In this document: one piece after another, positions 34,122 to 42,769 of the stretch
Layout: every line of letters starts with the position of its first letter
How positions within the stretch are numbered: position 1 is the first letter of the stretch
NCBI RefSeq assembly: GCF_002813425.1
Contig: NZ_PHUL01000001.1
Coordinates: 1,747,001-1,811,000, forward strand
Origin: Cellulophaga sp. RHA19
Lineage (GTDB): Bacteria > Bacteroidota > Bacteroidia > Flavobacteriales > Flavobacteriaceae
DNA length: 64,000 bases
Direction: 5' to 3'
The notes under the pieces: model-generated
What the model was told of the DNA's origin: nothing
Database searches by the model: none
The model's input: only the letters and a program-made list of their open reading frames with translations
Made by a program: the position numbers and the translations under genes

Positions 34122-34853
34122 ATGCAGATAATCAAACTTAATGCCACCAACTCTACAAATGAGTATTTAAAAGAGTTAATTGTATCTACCTCATTAGACG
34201 ATTTTACTGTGGTTGCGGCAGAAAAACAAATACAAGGTCGTGGGCAAATGGGAACACAATGGCTTGCTGAACCCGGTAAAAACTTAACATTTAGTGTTTT
34301 AAAAAAAAGTGAAGGTTTAGAGGTTGCAGATCAATTTTTGTTAAATATGTGTGTTTCTTTAGCTGTTTTTGAAGCCTTAAAAGAATTAAATATACCAAAT
34401 TTAGCTGTTAAGTGGCCTAACGACATTCTGTCAGCTAATTCTAAAATATGTGGAATTTTAATTGAAAATATACTGACTGGCAGTAAAATACAGTCATCTA
34501 TTATAGGAATTGGGTTAAATGTAAATCAGCTAGAATTTAACAATTTGCCCAATGTATCTTCTTTAAAGTTACTTAGAGGAGAGACTTTTAATTTAGATGA
34601 AGTATTAAGTGGGATACTAACTAAGTTGAAAAAGTATCTAACTGCAGATTATTTAAATAGTCCAGACGCATTACGTGCTTTATATCAGGAAATAATGTTT
34701 AGGGTAGATAAACCATCAACTTTTAAAAGTAAAGAGGGAGAGTTGTTTATGGGCTTTATAAAAGGAGTATCCTCTAGCGGAAGATTAATAGTTCTACTAG
34801 AGGATAATATTTTTAAAGAGTATAACTTAAAAGAAATACAATTACTTTATTAA
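34122..34853 (+). CDS. birA: Biotin--[acetyl-CoA-carboxylase] ligase
   Basis: A 243-residue biotin protein ligase of the single-domain type. It lacks the N-terminal helix-turn-helix of E. coli BirA, so it does not act as a repressor. Biotin-adenylate loop GRGQMGTQW is at 39-47; LAVKWPNDILS and SKICGILIEN follow, with the catalytic Lys in SKICG; a small C-terminal SH3-like domain ends the protein. It would modify pyruvate carboxylase (this window) and acetyl-CoA carboxylase. It overlaps the convergent SRPBCC gene by 4 bp. Confidence 0.93.
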   Translation: MQIIKLNATNSTNEYLKELIVSTSLDDFTVVAAEKQIQGRGQMGTQWLAEPGKNLTFSVLKKSEGLEVADQFLLNMCVSLAVFEALKELNIPNLAVKWPNDILSANSKICGILIENILTGSKIQSSIIGIGLNVNQLEFNNLPNVSSLKLLRGETFNLDEVLSGILTKLKKYLTADYLNSPDALRALYQEIMFRVDKPSTFKSKEGELFMGFIKGVSSSGRLIVLLEDNIFKEYNLKEIQLLY

Positions 34854-35242
34854 ATAACACTTAGGTTGTCTGATAAGGTATCTATAAATTTAGTAATAGG
34901 CCCTTTTATCATCATAGCCATCATTGCATTAAATTCGCCTTCAAAACTAAGAGTAACTTCTGTTTCTGCTGCTGCAATGCTATTAATATCTGCAGTTAAA
35001 GTAAACGGAAGTTTGTCACTAGCGGCTCCTAATATTATTTTATTATTAGGATGTTGCTCTTTTAGTTTTAAAACTATTTCTGGCATTCCTTTAAGAGCAA
35101 AAAGAAATTTATCTTCACTTAATACCTCAAATTTACTAATGTTTTCTGGCATTAACTGTTCAAAGTTTTTAATATCAATTAAAAAATCAAAAACTTCTTT
35201 GTCGCTTTTATTTACTGTTTTTTTTGGAGCTTCTATGTGCAT
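34850..35242 (-). CDS. SRPBCC/START-like domain protein
   Basis: A 130-residue small protein with a START/SRPBCC-like fold: VNKSDKEVFDFLIDIKNFEQLMPENISKFEVLSEDKFLFALKG, then alternating strands (IVLKLKEQHPNNKIILGAASD, LTADINSIAAAETEVTLSFEGEF), and the C-terminal helix MMIKGPITKFIDTLSDNLS. These proteins bind hydrophobic ligands or act in polyketide and ubiquinone-like pathways; nothing points to a specific ligand here. It begins 4 bp after the pyrE stop, so it is cotranscribed with pyrE. Confidence 0.8.
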   Translation of the reverse strand: MHIEAPKKTVNKSDKEVFDFLIDIKNFEQLMPENISKFEVLSEDKFLFALKGMPEIVLKLKEQHPNNKIILGAASDKLPFTLTADINSIAAAETEVTLSFEGEFNAMMAMMIKGPITKFIDTLSDNLSVI

Positions 35243-35246
35243 AATA

Positions 35247-35888
35247 TTATGGTTTCCAAACTGCTGGGTTACTTTTCCACTGCAGTAATGTGTTTAATTG
35301 TTCTTCTTTAATGTAATTAGTGTCAGACGCCTGTTGTATTAAATTAGGGTAGTCACTAAGTGTGTGTAATTCTATATCCTCAGTTTTAAAGTTTTCGTCT
35401 GCAACATTAAATCCGTAGGTAAAAATAGCTACCATACCTTTAACATTTGCTCCGGCCTCTTTTAAAGCCTTAACAGCATTTAAACTACTTTTTCCAGTGC
35501 TAATTAAATCTTCAATAACCACAACGTTTTGGTTAGGAGATAATTGACCTTCTATTTGGTTTTGTCTTCCATGAGACTTTGGTTCTGGTCTAACATATAC
35601 AAACGGAAGTCCTAAGTACTCAGCAACAAGCATACCAATACCAATAGCACCAGTAGCTACACCAGCAATAACATCTGGTTTGCCGTACAGTTCTTCTACT
35701 TGCTTAGCCATTTCTTCTCGTATGTAGTTACGAATTATAGGATAAGATAGAATAATTCTATTATCACAATAAATTGGAGATTGCCATCCAGAAGCCCACG
35801 TAAAAGGATTTTCTGGTTTCAACTTAATTGCATTAATTTGCAATAGAAGTTCGGCTGTTTTTTTTGCAGTGTCTTTATTTAAAACCAT
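35247..35888 (-). CDS. pyrE: Orotate phosphoribosyltransferase
   Basis: A 213-residue pyrimidine enzyme that joins orotate to PRPP. I start at 35888 (MVLNKDTAKKTAEL), which gives the family length; the open frame upstream to 36044 runs through the NUDIX gene and is not coding. The PRPP loop is NVVVIEDLISTGKSS (121-135). Other motifs are FTWASGWQSPIYCDNR (29-44) and YVRPEPKSHGRQNQIEG (98-114). Its start codon is only 7 bp from the start of the divergent NUDIX gene, so each promoter must lie in the other gene's coding region or be almost absent. It is followed by the SRPBCC gene. Confidence 0.95.
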   Translation of the reverse strand: MVLNKDTAKKTAELLLQINAIKLKPENPFTWASGWQSPIYCDNRIILSYPIIRNYIREEMAKQVEELYGKPDVIAGVATGAIGIGMLVAEYLGLPFVYVRPEPKSHGRQNQIEGQLSPNQNVVVIEDLISTGKSSLNAVKALKEAGANVKGMVAIFTYGFNVADENFKTEDIELHTLSDYPNLIQQASDTNYIKEEQLNTLLQWKSNPAVWKP

Positions 35889-35892
35889 AGCG

Positions 35893-35900
35893 CAAATGTA
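35893..35900 (-). promoter_or_regulatory. Candidate -7 element (TACATTTG) for pyrE
   Basis: Exact TAnnTTTG match on the minus strand, only 4 bp from the pyrE ATG and overlapping the NUDIX start codon; would give a leaderless pyrE mRNA. The short distance makes chance plausible. Confidence 0.3.
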
Positions 35901-36483
35901 TAAAGTTTTTGTGAATGAATTGCCCTTGATTTTGACAAATAAACTGTCAGATATAGCAGATAATAAATATTTTTTGTTAAATGAAGAAGCAATTAACGAG
36001 GCAATTAAGGCCTTGTCTAAGAATAAATTGCCAAAGGCATACATCTACCACCCTAATAAAGAGGAGATTTTAAAAAAATTCTCTAAAAAAATACCAATAG
36101 TGGTTGCTGGTGGTGGCGTTGTAACAAATAAAGAGGGTAAAGTGCTTTTTATTTATAGAAATGACAAGTGGGACTTGCCTAAAGGTAAGCTAGATAAAGG
36201 CGAAACTATAGAGCAATGTGCTATTAGAGAGGTTGAAGAAGAAACAGGTGTACAAGGTTTAAAAATTGAAAACTTGTTGAAGATTACCTACCATATTTTT
36301 AAGCGAAATGGGAAGTACAAGTTAAAAGAGGTGCATTGGTTTGCAATGAAAACCTCATATAAAGGAGAGCTTACTGGCCAGCTTGAAGAAGGTATAGAGA
36401 AGGTAAAATGGAAAGGCCCAAGCAAAATTGCCAAGGCCTTAGAAAATTCTTATGCTAATATTAAAATACTGTTTGAAGAGTAA
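35896..36483 (+). CDS. NUDIX hydrolase
   Basis: A 195-residue protein. The start at 35896 (MYKVFVNELPLILTN) is preferred; a frame opening at 35869 would run into pyrE. Residues 1-65 form an N-terminal domain rich in Lys and Asn. The NUDIX box is complete at 97-119: G-x5-E-x7-REVEEETGV (GKLDKGETIEQCAIREVEEETGV in two parts), with the catalytic Glu residues. NUDIX enzymes hydrolyse nucleoside diphosphates linked to another group; the substrate is unknown. A C-terminal stretch EVHWFAMKTSYKGELTGQLEEGIEKVKWKG matches the family's substrate-contact strands. Its 3' end forms half of a palindrome shared with the M14 peptidase gene. Confidence 0.9.
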   Translation: MYKVFVNELPLILTNKLSDIADNKYFLLNEEAINEAIKALSKNKLPKAYIYHPNKEEILKKFSKKIPIVVAGGGVVTNKEGKVLFIYRNDKWDLPKGKLDKGETIEQCAIREVEEETGVQGLKIENLLKITYHIFKRNGKYKLKEVHWFAMKTSYKGELTGQLEEGIEKVKWKGPSKIAKALENSYANIKILFEE

Positions 36484-36500
36484 TTTTAATTACTCTTCAA
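36473..36500. terminator. Perfect palindromic bidirectional terminator made from the two gene ends
   Basis: 13-bp arms TTGAAGAGTAATT / AATTACTCTTCAA around TT. It contains the NUDIX stop (36481-36483) and the M14 stop (36486-36488), plus the last two codons of NUDIX and the last four of M14. The T-run is weak, so termination is inferred. Confidence 0.55.
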
Positions 36501-38231
36501 TAATTTATAAATAGGGTATTGCAAATGCGCTTTTTCATAATGAGCAGATTTTTTGTGCAACCAGTCTAATTGTGCATACCAATTGTTTGCAAAACCTTCA
36601 TCTTCAGTTTTTATTTTATCAAACTCTGCTTTAAGAGCCGGATTGTTTTTTAACAATTTAGCAGCTACGTCTTCAAAAACATAGGGAGAAAAGCCTTCTT
36701 TTTGCTGTAAAATAGTATCAAAAAAATTCCAATTAAAAAATGAGTCAACTGCTTCTGGTTCTAATGTTTCTAGTATGTAACGTAAACCTGGTTGGTTTGT
36801 AGGTACATAATAATCGCCCTTTAAAAATTGTACATTTTGCATACTACTAGTAATAGTTGTGTTGTTATGTGGGTAGTGACCTTCATAAGCAGATTTACGT
36901 GTTTGGTAATCTTTAATCCTGTAAGATGCAACGTTTATAATGGTGTCTTTTTCTAGTTGGGTGTAGTTTATTTTGTTAACCTCTAAAAACGGAATCACTT
37001 TTTTCCAACCTTTAGGAATAATATATGCTTCTGGTATGGTAACAAACTTGGTAGGTTTTATGTAATTTTTATATTCTACCTCTTTTGTAAACGGTCTAGA
37101 CCTGTCGTACTTTAGTCTTGTAAGTCCAGTAACTTCACTCTCTATAAAATCTGCCTCATACCCTTTAAAGTTTAGAGTAGATGTTTTAGTGGTGTCTATT
37201 GTGTATTGTATAGGGTAAGTTGTTTTTTCTTGGTCTGCTAAAAAAGCATTTGATCTTAATTCTTTTATTTTTTTATGATCTTTTTCAGATATGTCTATCA
37301 TTTTTTGCATTAGATAATACGTACCCATAACTCGCTTTTTATAAGGTTTAAGCATATGGGTTTCTACCATTAACCCTAGGGTGTTCCAAAGCGTAGTATA
37401 ACCGGTTGAATATCTAGGATGGTCCATAAATTGAGAAAAACCTTTTTCAGGAACACTATTAAAAACGTTTACATATGGCGTTATAGGCCAATTAATTTCT
37501 TCTAGTGAAGTTTCTAAATTTGGCATCATCTCTGTATGAAGATAATTACCCAGATCGCCACCTAATTTGTTATGTTGTGTAAATAAATGTGTTAATGTAT
37601 ATTGGTAATCGGCACCATTACTAACGTGGTTGTCAATAAAAATATCTGGTTTTGTTAAATGAAAAATCTCTGCAAAAGTTTTTGCATTCTTGGTATCGTT
37701 TTTTATAAAATCTCTGTTTAGGTCATAATTTTGCGCATTACCTCTAAACCCGTACTCTTTAGGTCCGTTTTGGTTGGTTCTAGATGTAGAGTTTCGATTT
37801 AGTGCGCCTCCAATGTTATAAATAGGAATGGTGGTTAATACTGTTTTTCTAGGAGCACTAATTTTATTTACTACTAAATCTCTAAAAAGGAGCATTGTAG
37901 CATCTATACCATCACTTTCACCAGGGTGAATACCATTATTAATTAATATAACTGTTTTATCCTCCAACTTATTAAAATTAAATTCTCCGTCAGGATTATA
38001 AGTTACTAAATGCAGAGGAAGGCCGCTATCTGTTTCGCCAATAGTAAGCACGTTTATTTGTGGAAACTCACGAGCAAGTTCTAAATAAAAATCTATAACC
38101 TCTGTATAAGTAGGTGTTTCTAATCCGTTGCTAGTTTCAAAAAAAGTCTGAAAATCTTTCTCCTTGTCTTCTGGTTTATCGCTACAAGCAATAATGCATA
38201 GCAAGCTAAAAAGACCTATAATTTTTTTCAT
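36486..38231 (-). CDS. M14 family zinc carboxypeptidase, lipoprotein
   Basis: A 581-residue exported peptidase. The N-terminus MKKIIGLFSLLCIIAC has a lipobox (Cys16), so it is probably an outer-membrane lipoprotein. M14 zinc ligands are His102 and Glu105 in NNGIHPGESDG and His202 in IDNHVSNGADYQYT. Arg residues of the substrate pocket occur in NRNSTSRTNQNGPKEYGFRG and DLNRDF. The C-terminal 230 residues are an additional domain beyond the catalytic core. M14 enzymes remove C-terminal amino acids or cleave peptidoglycan peptides. It is probably monocistronic. Confidence 0.88.
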   Translation of the reverse strand: MKKIIGLFSLLCIIACSDKPEDKEKDFQTFFETSNGLETPTYTEVIDFYLELAREFPQINVLTIGETDSGLPLHLVTYNPDGEFNFNKLEDKTVILINNGIHPGESDGIDATMLLFRDLVVNKISAPRKTVLTTIPIYNIGGALNRNSTSRTNQNGPKEYGFRGNAQNYDLNRDFIKNDTKNAKTFAEIFHLTKPDIFIDNHVSNGADYQYTLTHLFTQHNKLGGDLGNYLHTEMMPNLETSLEEINWPITPYVNVFNSVPEKGFSQFMDHPRYSTGYTTLWNTLGLMVETHMLKPYKKRVMGTYYLMQKMIDISEKDHKKIKELRSNAFLADQEKTTYPIQYTIDTTKTSTLNFKGYEADFIESEVTGLTRLKYDRSRPFTKEVEYKNYIKPTKFVTIPEAYIIPKGWKKVIPFLEVNKINYTQLEKDTIINVASYRIKDYQTRKSAYEGHYPHNNTTITSSMQNVQFLKGDYYVPTNQPGLRYILETLEPEAVDSFFNWNFFDTILQQKEGFSPYVFEDVAAKLLKNNPALKAEFDKIKTEDEGFANNWYAQLDWLHKKSAHYEKAHLQYPIYKLLKSN

Positions 38232-38274
38232 TTTAAAAATTGATTTTTTGGTTTAATAAGGGGTGGTTTTGTAT

Positions 38275-38730
38275 TTATAAAACTCTAACTGTATCTGGTA
38301 CTAAGCTGGTATAATCACCATTGTTTCTAATAACATCGCGCACAATAGATGAGCTTATATAAGATTTGCCAGAAGAAGTTAGTAAAAATACGGTTTCAAT
38401 TTCTGATAATTTTCTGTTGGTGTGTGCAATGGCTTTTTCAAACTCAAAATCTGCAGGATTACGCAGACCACGTAAAATAAAATGAGCGTCTACTTTTTTG
38501 CAAAATTCTACCGTAAGCCCTTCATAGGTCATAACTTTTATTTTTGGCTCATCTTTAAAAGCTTCACTAATAAATTGCATACGTTGTTCCAGGGTAAACA
38601 TGTATTTTTTATCAGCATTAATACCTATAGCAATAATTACTTCATCAAAAAGTGTAATACCTCTGTTAATAATATCTGTATGGCCTAAAGTTAAAGGGTC
38701 AAAAGACCCAGGGAATATGGCACGTTTCAT
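38275..38730 (-). CDS. coaD: Phosphopantetheine adenylyltransferase
   Basis: A 151-residue nucleotidyltransferase that forms dephospho-CoA. The ATP-binding motif is FPGSFDPLTLGHTDII (6-21) with T14-x-x-H17. LRGLRNPADFEFEKAIAHTNR (about 88-108) and the C-terminal ISSSIVRDV (about 127-135) are the remaining conserved parts. The length and motifs are normal. It lies between ddl and the M14 gene on the minus strand, separated from ddl by 76 bp, and is probably transcribed on its own or with ddl. Confidence 0.96.
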   Translation of the reverse strand: MKRAIFPGSFDPLTLGHTDIINRGITLFDEVIIAIGINADKKYMFTLEQRMQFISEAFKDEPKIKVMTYEGLTVEFCKKVDAHFILRGLRNPADFEFEKAIAHTNRKLSEIETVFLLTSSGKSYISSSIVRDVIRNNGDYTSLVPDTVRVL

Positions 38731-38806
38731 AGTAGTGGTTTTTATTTTAATGTAAAAATGTATTAAGTTGTATAGCAGATTTTTACGAACGCTAAAGTTA
38801 GTTAAT

Positions 38807-39781
38807 TTATCTTAATGCCTCTGTTATAGCACTCTCAAACAATTCTGGTAAAGATATTCCTGCTGCTGCTGCTTGCTGCGGTAAAATACTTTCTTCGGTT
38901 AGGCCAGGTGTAGTATTCATTTCTAACATATATGGCTCATTGTCTACAAAAATAAATTCGCTTCTGGTATAGCCTTTCATTTTTAAAATCTTGTAAATTC
39001 TTTTAGTTATATTACTAACTTTTTCTTCTTGCTCCTTGGTAATGCGAGCAGGTGTAATTTCTTGTGATTTGCCCTCGTACTTGGCTTCGTAATCAAAAAA
39101 ATCGTTCTCTGTGGTAATTTCTGTAATTGGTAAAACTTTTGGTTCGCCATTATAAGTAATAACGCCAACGGAAACCTCTGTGCCATCTAAAAAAGCCTCA
39201 ATAATAATTTCATCATCAGCTTGGTACGCATTTTCAATTGCCTTTGCTAAATCTTCTTTTTTGTGTACTTTAGATATGCCAAAGCTACTACCAGCTTTGT
39301 TAGCTTTTACAAAGCAAGGTAGTCCAACTGTATTTATAATTTCTTCTTCTTTTATAACATCACCTTTATTTAAGTAATAAGAAGCAGCAGCTTTAATGCC
39401 ATAAGGTTTTAATGTGCTAAGTAAATCTCTTTTGTTAAATGTAAGTGCGGCTTGGTAAAAATCACATGCTGTTTGCTTAACTCCAATTAAGTTAAAATAA
39501 GCTTGTAGATAGCCATCTTCACCAGGTGTACCATGAATAGCGTTAAACACACAGTCAAACTTTATTTTTTGTCCATTTTCTTTAATACTAAAATCACTTT
39601 TATCTACAGGAGACTCTATATCATTAGCATTTACATAAACCCATTTTTCTTTTAATATATGAATTCTATATAGGTTAAACTTGTTAGAGTCTAGGTATTT
39701 GTAAGCAACGTTTCCGCTTTTTAAGGATATTTTATACTCGTTAGAGTAGCCTCCCATTATAATGGCAATATTTTTTTTCAT
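38807..39781 (-). CDS. ddl: D-alanine--D-alanine ligase
   Basis: A 324-residue ATP-grasp ligase that makes the D-Ala-D-Ala dipeptide for peptidoglycan. N-terminal IMGGYSNEYKISLKSGNVAYKYL carries the family's substrate-binding Glu/Ser region. ATP-grasp features are LPCFVKANKAGSSFGISKV (about 154-172), ADDEIIIEAFLDGTEVSVGV (about 188-207), and the metal-binding FIFVDNEPYMLEMNTTPGLT near residues 282-301. The protein is shorter than VanA-type ligases and matches the common Ddl. It is divergent from the PASTA gene with 102 bp between starts. Confidence 0.94.
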   Translation of the reverse strand: MKKNIAIIMGGYSNEYKISLKSGNVAYKYLDSNKFNLYRIHILKEKWVYVNANDIESPVDKSDFSIKENGQKIKFDCVFNAIHGTPGEDGYLQAYFNLIGVKQTACDFYQAALTFNKRDLLSTLKPYGIKAAASYYLNKGDVIKEEEIINTVGLPCFVKANKAGSSFGISKVHKKEDLAKAIENAYQADDEIIIEAFLDGTEVSVGVITYNGEPKVLPITEITTENDFFDYEAKYEGKSQEITPARITKEQEEKVSNITKRIYKILKMKGYTRSEFIFVDNEPYMLEMNTTPGLTEESILPQQAAAAGISLPELFESAITEALR

Positions 39782-39857
39782 GGTAAATTAATAAGGGTCA
39801 TTAATGCTAATAACAAATATCATTTTTTTAAATTAAAGAAAAAAGCATTGGGTTTTA

Positions 39858-39865
39858 TATATTTG
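39858..39865 (+). promoter_or_regulatory. Candidate -7 element (TATATTTG) for the PASTA gene
   Basis: Exact TAnnTTTG match, 18 bp upstream of the ATG at 39884; no TTG at 19-21 bp. Confidence 0.45.
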
Positions 39866-39883
39866 TGCGATAATATTATAGTT

Positions 39884-40438
39884 ATGCGAAATTTTTTCAA
39901 CTTTTTAAAAAGTAAAACATTAATAATACAATTAGGTATTGCACTAGGAGTAGTGGTTGTACTGGTGTTTGTTGCTTTGCAATGGTTAAAGTCTACAACA
40001 AATCATGGTGAATTTGTAGAGGTGCCAGATTTTTCTAAAATGGCAGTCTCTCAAATGAAACACGAAATAGATAAGGTAGGATTACGTTCTCAGGTATTAG
40101 ATTCTGCAAATTATAACCCTAATTACCCAAGGTTTTCTATTATTGAACAAAATCCACCAGCAGGTAATAAAGTCAAAAAGAATAGGAAAATATATTTTAC
40201 AGTAAACCCATCTGGATATAAAAAAGTATCTGTACCACAAGTAATACAAAAAACAAAGCGTAATGCTACGTCTATGTTACGTGCTGTTGGTTTAGATGTT
40301 TTAAAGGTTACCTATGTAGACAATATAGGTGAAGATATGGTACTTAAAATAAAGTATAAAGGAAAACAAATTAAAGCCGGAGATAAATTACCAAAGACCT
40401 CTAAGGTAGAGTTGGTTTGTGGTAACGGTAACCACTAA
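39884..40438 (+). CDS. Membrane-anchored PASTA domain protein
   Basis: A 184-residue protein. The start at 39884 (MRNFFNFLKSKTLII) places one membrane helix at about 13-33; the frame to 39848 adds non-membrane residues. PASTA-type repeats follow: EVPDFSKMAVSQMKHEIDKVGLRSQVLD, with IEQNPPAGNKVKKNRKIYFTV closing the repeat, and VPQVIQKTKRNATSMLRAVGLDVLKVTYV. A third, degenerate unit follows. PASTA domains bind peptidoglycan stem peptides or act as spacers on kinases and PBPs; here no kinase or PBP domain is attached. It lies next to ddl and before the RluD-family gene, fitting a cell-wall context. Confidence 0.88.
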   Translation: MRNFFNFLKSKTLIIQLGIALGVVVVLVFVALQWLKSTTNHGEFVEVPDFSKMAVSQMKHEIDKVGLRSQVLDSANYNPNYPRFSIIEQNPPAGNKVKKNRKIYFTVNPSGYKKVSVPQVIQKTKRNATSMLRAVGLDVLKVTYVDNIGEDMVLKIKYKGKQIKAGDKLPKTSKVELVCGNGNH

Positions 40439-40459
40439 TAATAGTAAGCAACATAATAT

Positions 40460-41488
40460 ATGACTGAAGAAATTGGGCCACAAGCCAATGAAGATGAGCT
40501 TTATGAGCACCATAAAGTAGTTGCTTCTAAAGGGCAAGAGCCTTTACGTATAGATAAGTTTTTAATGAATTTTATTGAAAACGCTACACGTAGTCAAATA
40601 CAAAAAGCAGCAAAAGATGGCCATATTTGGGTTAACAATGTGGTGGTTAAACAAAATTATAAGGTAAAGGCAAATGATGACATACGTGTTATGTTTACGC
40701 ATCCGCCATATGAGTTTTTACTACAAGCAGAAGATATTCCTATAGACGTTGTTTATGAGGATGATGTGCTTATGGTGGTAAATAAACCCGCAGGTATGGT
40801 TGTGCATCCAGGGCACGGAAATTACTCTGGAACTTTAATTAATGCTTTGTTACACCATTGTAAAGATGAATTGCCAAACAATAGTAGTGATAGGCCAGGT
40901 TTAGTGCATAGAATAGATAAAGACACGTCTGGACTTTTAGTAGTTGCCAAGACTGAGGCAGCAATGACGTTTTTATCTAAACAGTTTTTTGATAAAACAT
41001 CAGAAAGGGAGTACGTAGCTATTGTATGGGGTAATGTTGAAAATGACGAAGGTACTATTGAGGGTAATTTAGGTAGACATCCAAAAAATAGATTGCAAAT
41101 GCACGTTTTTCCTGATGGAGACGAAGGAAAAGAAGCAATAACTCATTATAAAGTTATAGAACGTTTAGGGTATGTTACGGTTATTTCTTGTAAGCTAGAA
41201 ACTGGAAGAACACACCAAATTAGAGTGCATATGAAGCACATAGGGCATACATTATTTAATGATGAGCGCTATGGTGGAGAGCGTATTTTAAAAGGAACAA
41301 CCTTTACAAAATACAAACAGTTTGTAGAAAACGCATTTAAGATATTGCCAAGACAGGCATTACACGCAAAAACACTTGGTTTTGTACATCCAGTTACAAA
41401 AGAACTTATGCAGTTTAATACAGAAATACCAGAAGATATGGCAAGTGTTATAGAAAAGTGGAGGCATTACGCTAAGCATTCTCAATAA
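40460..41488 (+). CDS. RluD-family pseudouridine synthase
   Basis: A 342-residue RNA-modifying enzyme. An S4 RNA-binding domain occupies about 28-80 (LRIDKFLMNFIENATRSQIQKAAKDGHIWVNN). The catalytic motif HRIDKDTSGLLVVAK has Asp155. Downstream LETGRTHQIRVHMKHIGHTLFNDERYGG is typical of the RluA/RluC/RluD group. The likely target is 23S rRNA helix 69 uridines if it is RluD, but assignment to RluD rather than a paralogue is inference. It starts 21 bp after the PASTA gene and is probably cotranscribed with it. Confidence 0.93.
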   Translation: MTEEIGPQANEDELYEHHKVVASKGQEPLRIDKFLMNFIENATRSQIQKAAKDGHIWVNNVVVKQNYKVKANDDIRVMFTHPPYEFLLQAEDIPIDVVYEDDVLMVVNKPAGMVVHPGHGNYSGTLINALLHHCKDELPNNSSDRPGLVHRIDKDTSGLLVVAKTEAAMTFLSKQFFDKTSEREYVAIVWGNVENDEGTIEGNLGRHPKNRLQMHVFPDGDEGKEAITHYKVIERLGYVTVISCKLETGRTHQIRVHMKHIGHTLFNDERYGGERILKGTTFTKYKQFVENAFKILPRQALHAKTLGFVHPVTKELMQFNTEIPEDMASVIEKWRHYAKHSQ

Positions 41489-41583
41489 CATTAGTTTTTA
41501 CTATACTAGTATTTAAAATCTCTTTTAGAGTTTGTGTAATAACATAAAAATGATGTTTATTTTTATACCAAATTAAAAATAAG

Positions 41584-42345
41584 ATGAAGATTGTTATTTC
41601 GCCAGCGAAGTCATTAGATTTTGACTCTAAATTGCCAACAGAAGAATTTACAGAGCCTCAGTTTTTAAAACAAGCTAAAAAGCTAAATGAGGTTCTTAAA
41701 AAGAAATCGCCAAAGGCTATATCTGAGCTAATGGGTGTTTCTGATAATTTGGCACAATTAAACTGGCAACGTAATCAAGATTTTACAATTCCTTTTACTG
41801 TAAAAAATGCAAGACCTGCTGTTTTTGCTTTTAATGGAGATGTGTATCAAGGTTTAGACGCGTATTCTTTACAGGAAGATAAATTAGCAATTTTACAAGA
41901 TAAATTAAGAATCTTATCAGGTTTGTATGGCGTTTTAAGACCGTTAGATTTAATGATGCCTTACCGTTTGGAAATGGGTACAAAAATGCCGGTAGATACA
42001 AATAAAAACCTACACGAGTTCTGGAAAAAAGATGTAACAGAGTATTTAAATTCAGAATTAAAAGAAAATGAGGTTTTTGTAAACTTAGCTAGTAACGAAT
42101 ATTTTGGTGCAGTAGATAAAAAAGCATTAAATGCTACAATTGTTACTCCAGTTTTTAAAGATTGGAAGAATGATAAGTTAAAGGTAATAAGTTTTTATGC
42201 CAAAAAAGCAAGAGGTTCTATGGTGCGCTATATTATAGACACTAATGCAGAAACTTTAGATGATATTAAAAACTTTACCACAGATGGCTATACTTTTAGT
42301 GAGGAGTACACTGAAAAAGAGAATATGCCAGTTTTTATTAGATAA
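41584..42345 (+). CDS. yaaA: Peroxide stress protein YaaA (DUF328)
   Basis: A 253-residue DUF328 protein. N-terminal [13 protein letters not shown] is the family signature, followed by [19 protein letters not shown] and [26 protein letters not shown]. In E. coli YaaA lowers free iron during peroxide stress; the mechanism involves DNA binding. The family and length are normal. It lies 95 bp after the RluD-family gene, so it may have its own promoter. A TATTTTTA at about 41558, one mismatch from the -7 consensus, precedes it by 18 bp. Confidence 0.93.
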   Translation: MKIVISPAKSLDFDSKLPTEEFTEPQFLKQAKKLNEVLKKKSPKAISELMGVSDNLAQLNWQRNQDFTIPFTVKNARPAVFAFNGDVYQGLDAYSLQEDKLAILQDKLRILSGLYGVLRPLDLMMPYRLEMGTKMPVDTNKNLHEFWKKDVTEYLNSELKENEVFVNLASNEYFGAVDKKALNATIVTPVFKDWKNDKLKVISFYAKKARGSMVRYIIDTNAETLDDIKNFTTDGYTFSEEYTEKENMPVFIR

Positions 42346-42385
42346 TAATATCTTTAAAATTCCGTTTTTTACAGTAGACAAATAA

Positions 42386-42769
42386 ATGTTTCCTATGAAA
42401 AATAAAATTCTATTTCCTTTACTTGTATTAGTGCTAACTATTTTTAGTTGTGATGATAGGGATGACAACCTTGAAGCTGTTAATATTAGGATAAAAAATG
42501 TTAGTGAGGTAAATTATGATATGGTGCAAGTAAATGGAGATGCAGAAAATGTGCATACAAACGTTGCTTCAGGAGAAGTGTCTGAGTATTTTGAGTATGA
42601 AACGGCATACGCATACGCTTCAATTTTGATAGAAGCAGATGGTGAAACATATACATTGCAAGCAATAGATTATGTAGGAGAAACACCTTTGCCGCTAGGT
42701 TTTTATACTTATGAGCTTAATGTTGTAGAAGAAAATAACGGAGTAGAACTAAAATTAGTGGTTGACTAA
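42386..42769 (+). CDS. Small lipoprotein of unknown function
   Basis: A 127-residue predicted lipoprotein: MKNKILFPLLVLVLTIFSC with a lipobox Cys. Two ATGs are possible (42386 or 42395); the later one gives the usual basic N-terminus. The mature part is short and beta-rich: AVNIRIKNVSEVNYDMVQVNGD, GEVSEYFEYETAYAYASILIEADGETYTLQ, LGFYTYELNV. This looks like a single immunoglobulin-like or beta-sandwich domain; no family is recognised. It lies 40 bp after yaaA. Its last bases form half of a hairpin with the convergent gene. Confidence 0.65.
   Translation: MFPMKNKILFPLLVLVLTIFSCDDRDDNLEAVNIRIKNVSEVNYDMVQVNGDAENVHTNVASGEVSEYFEYETAYAYASILIEADGETYTLQAIDYVGETPLPLGFYTYELNVVEENNGVELKLVVD

Noticed and set aside
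35889..36044. Extended pyrE N-terminus from 36044
   Set aside because: The extra 52 residues are antisense to the NUDIX gene and have no family match; the family start is at 35888.
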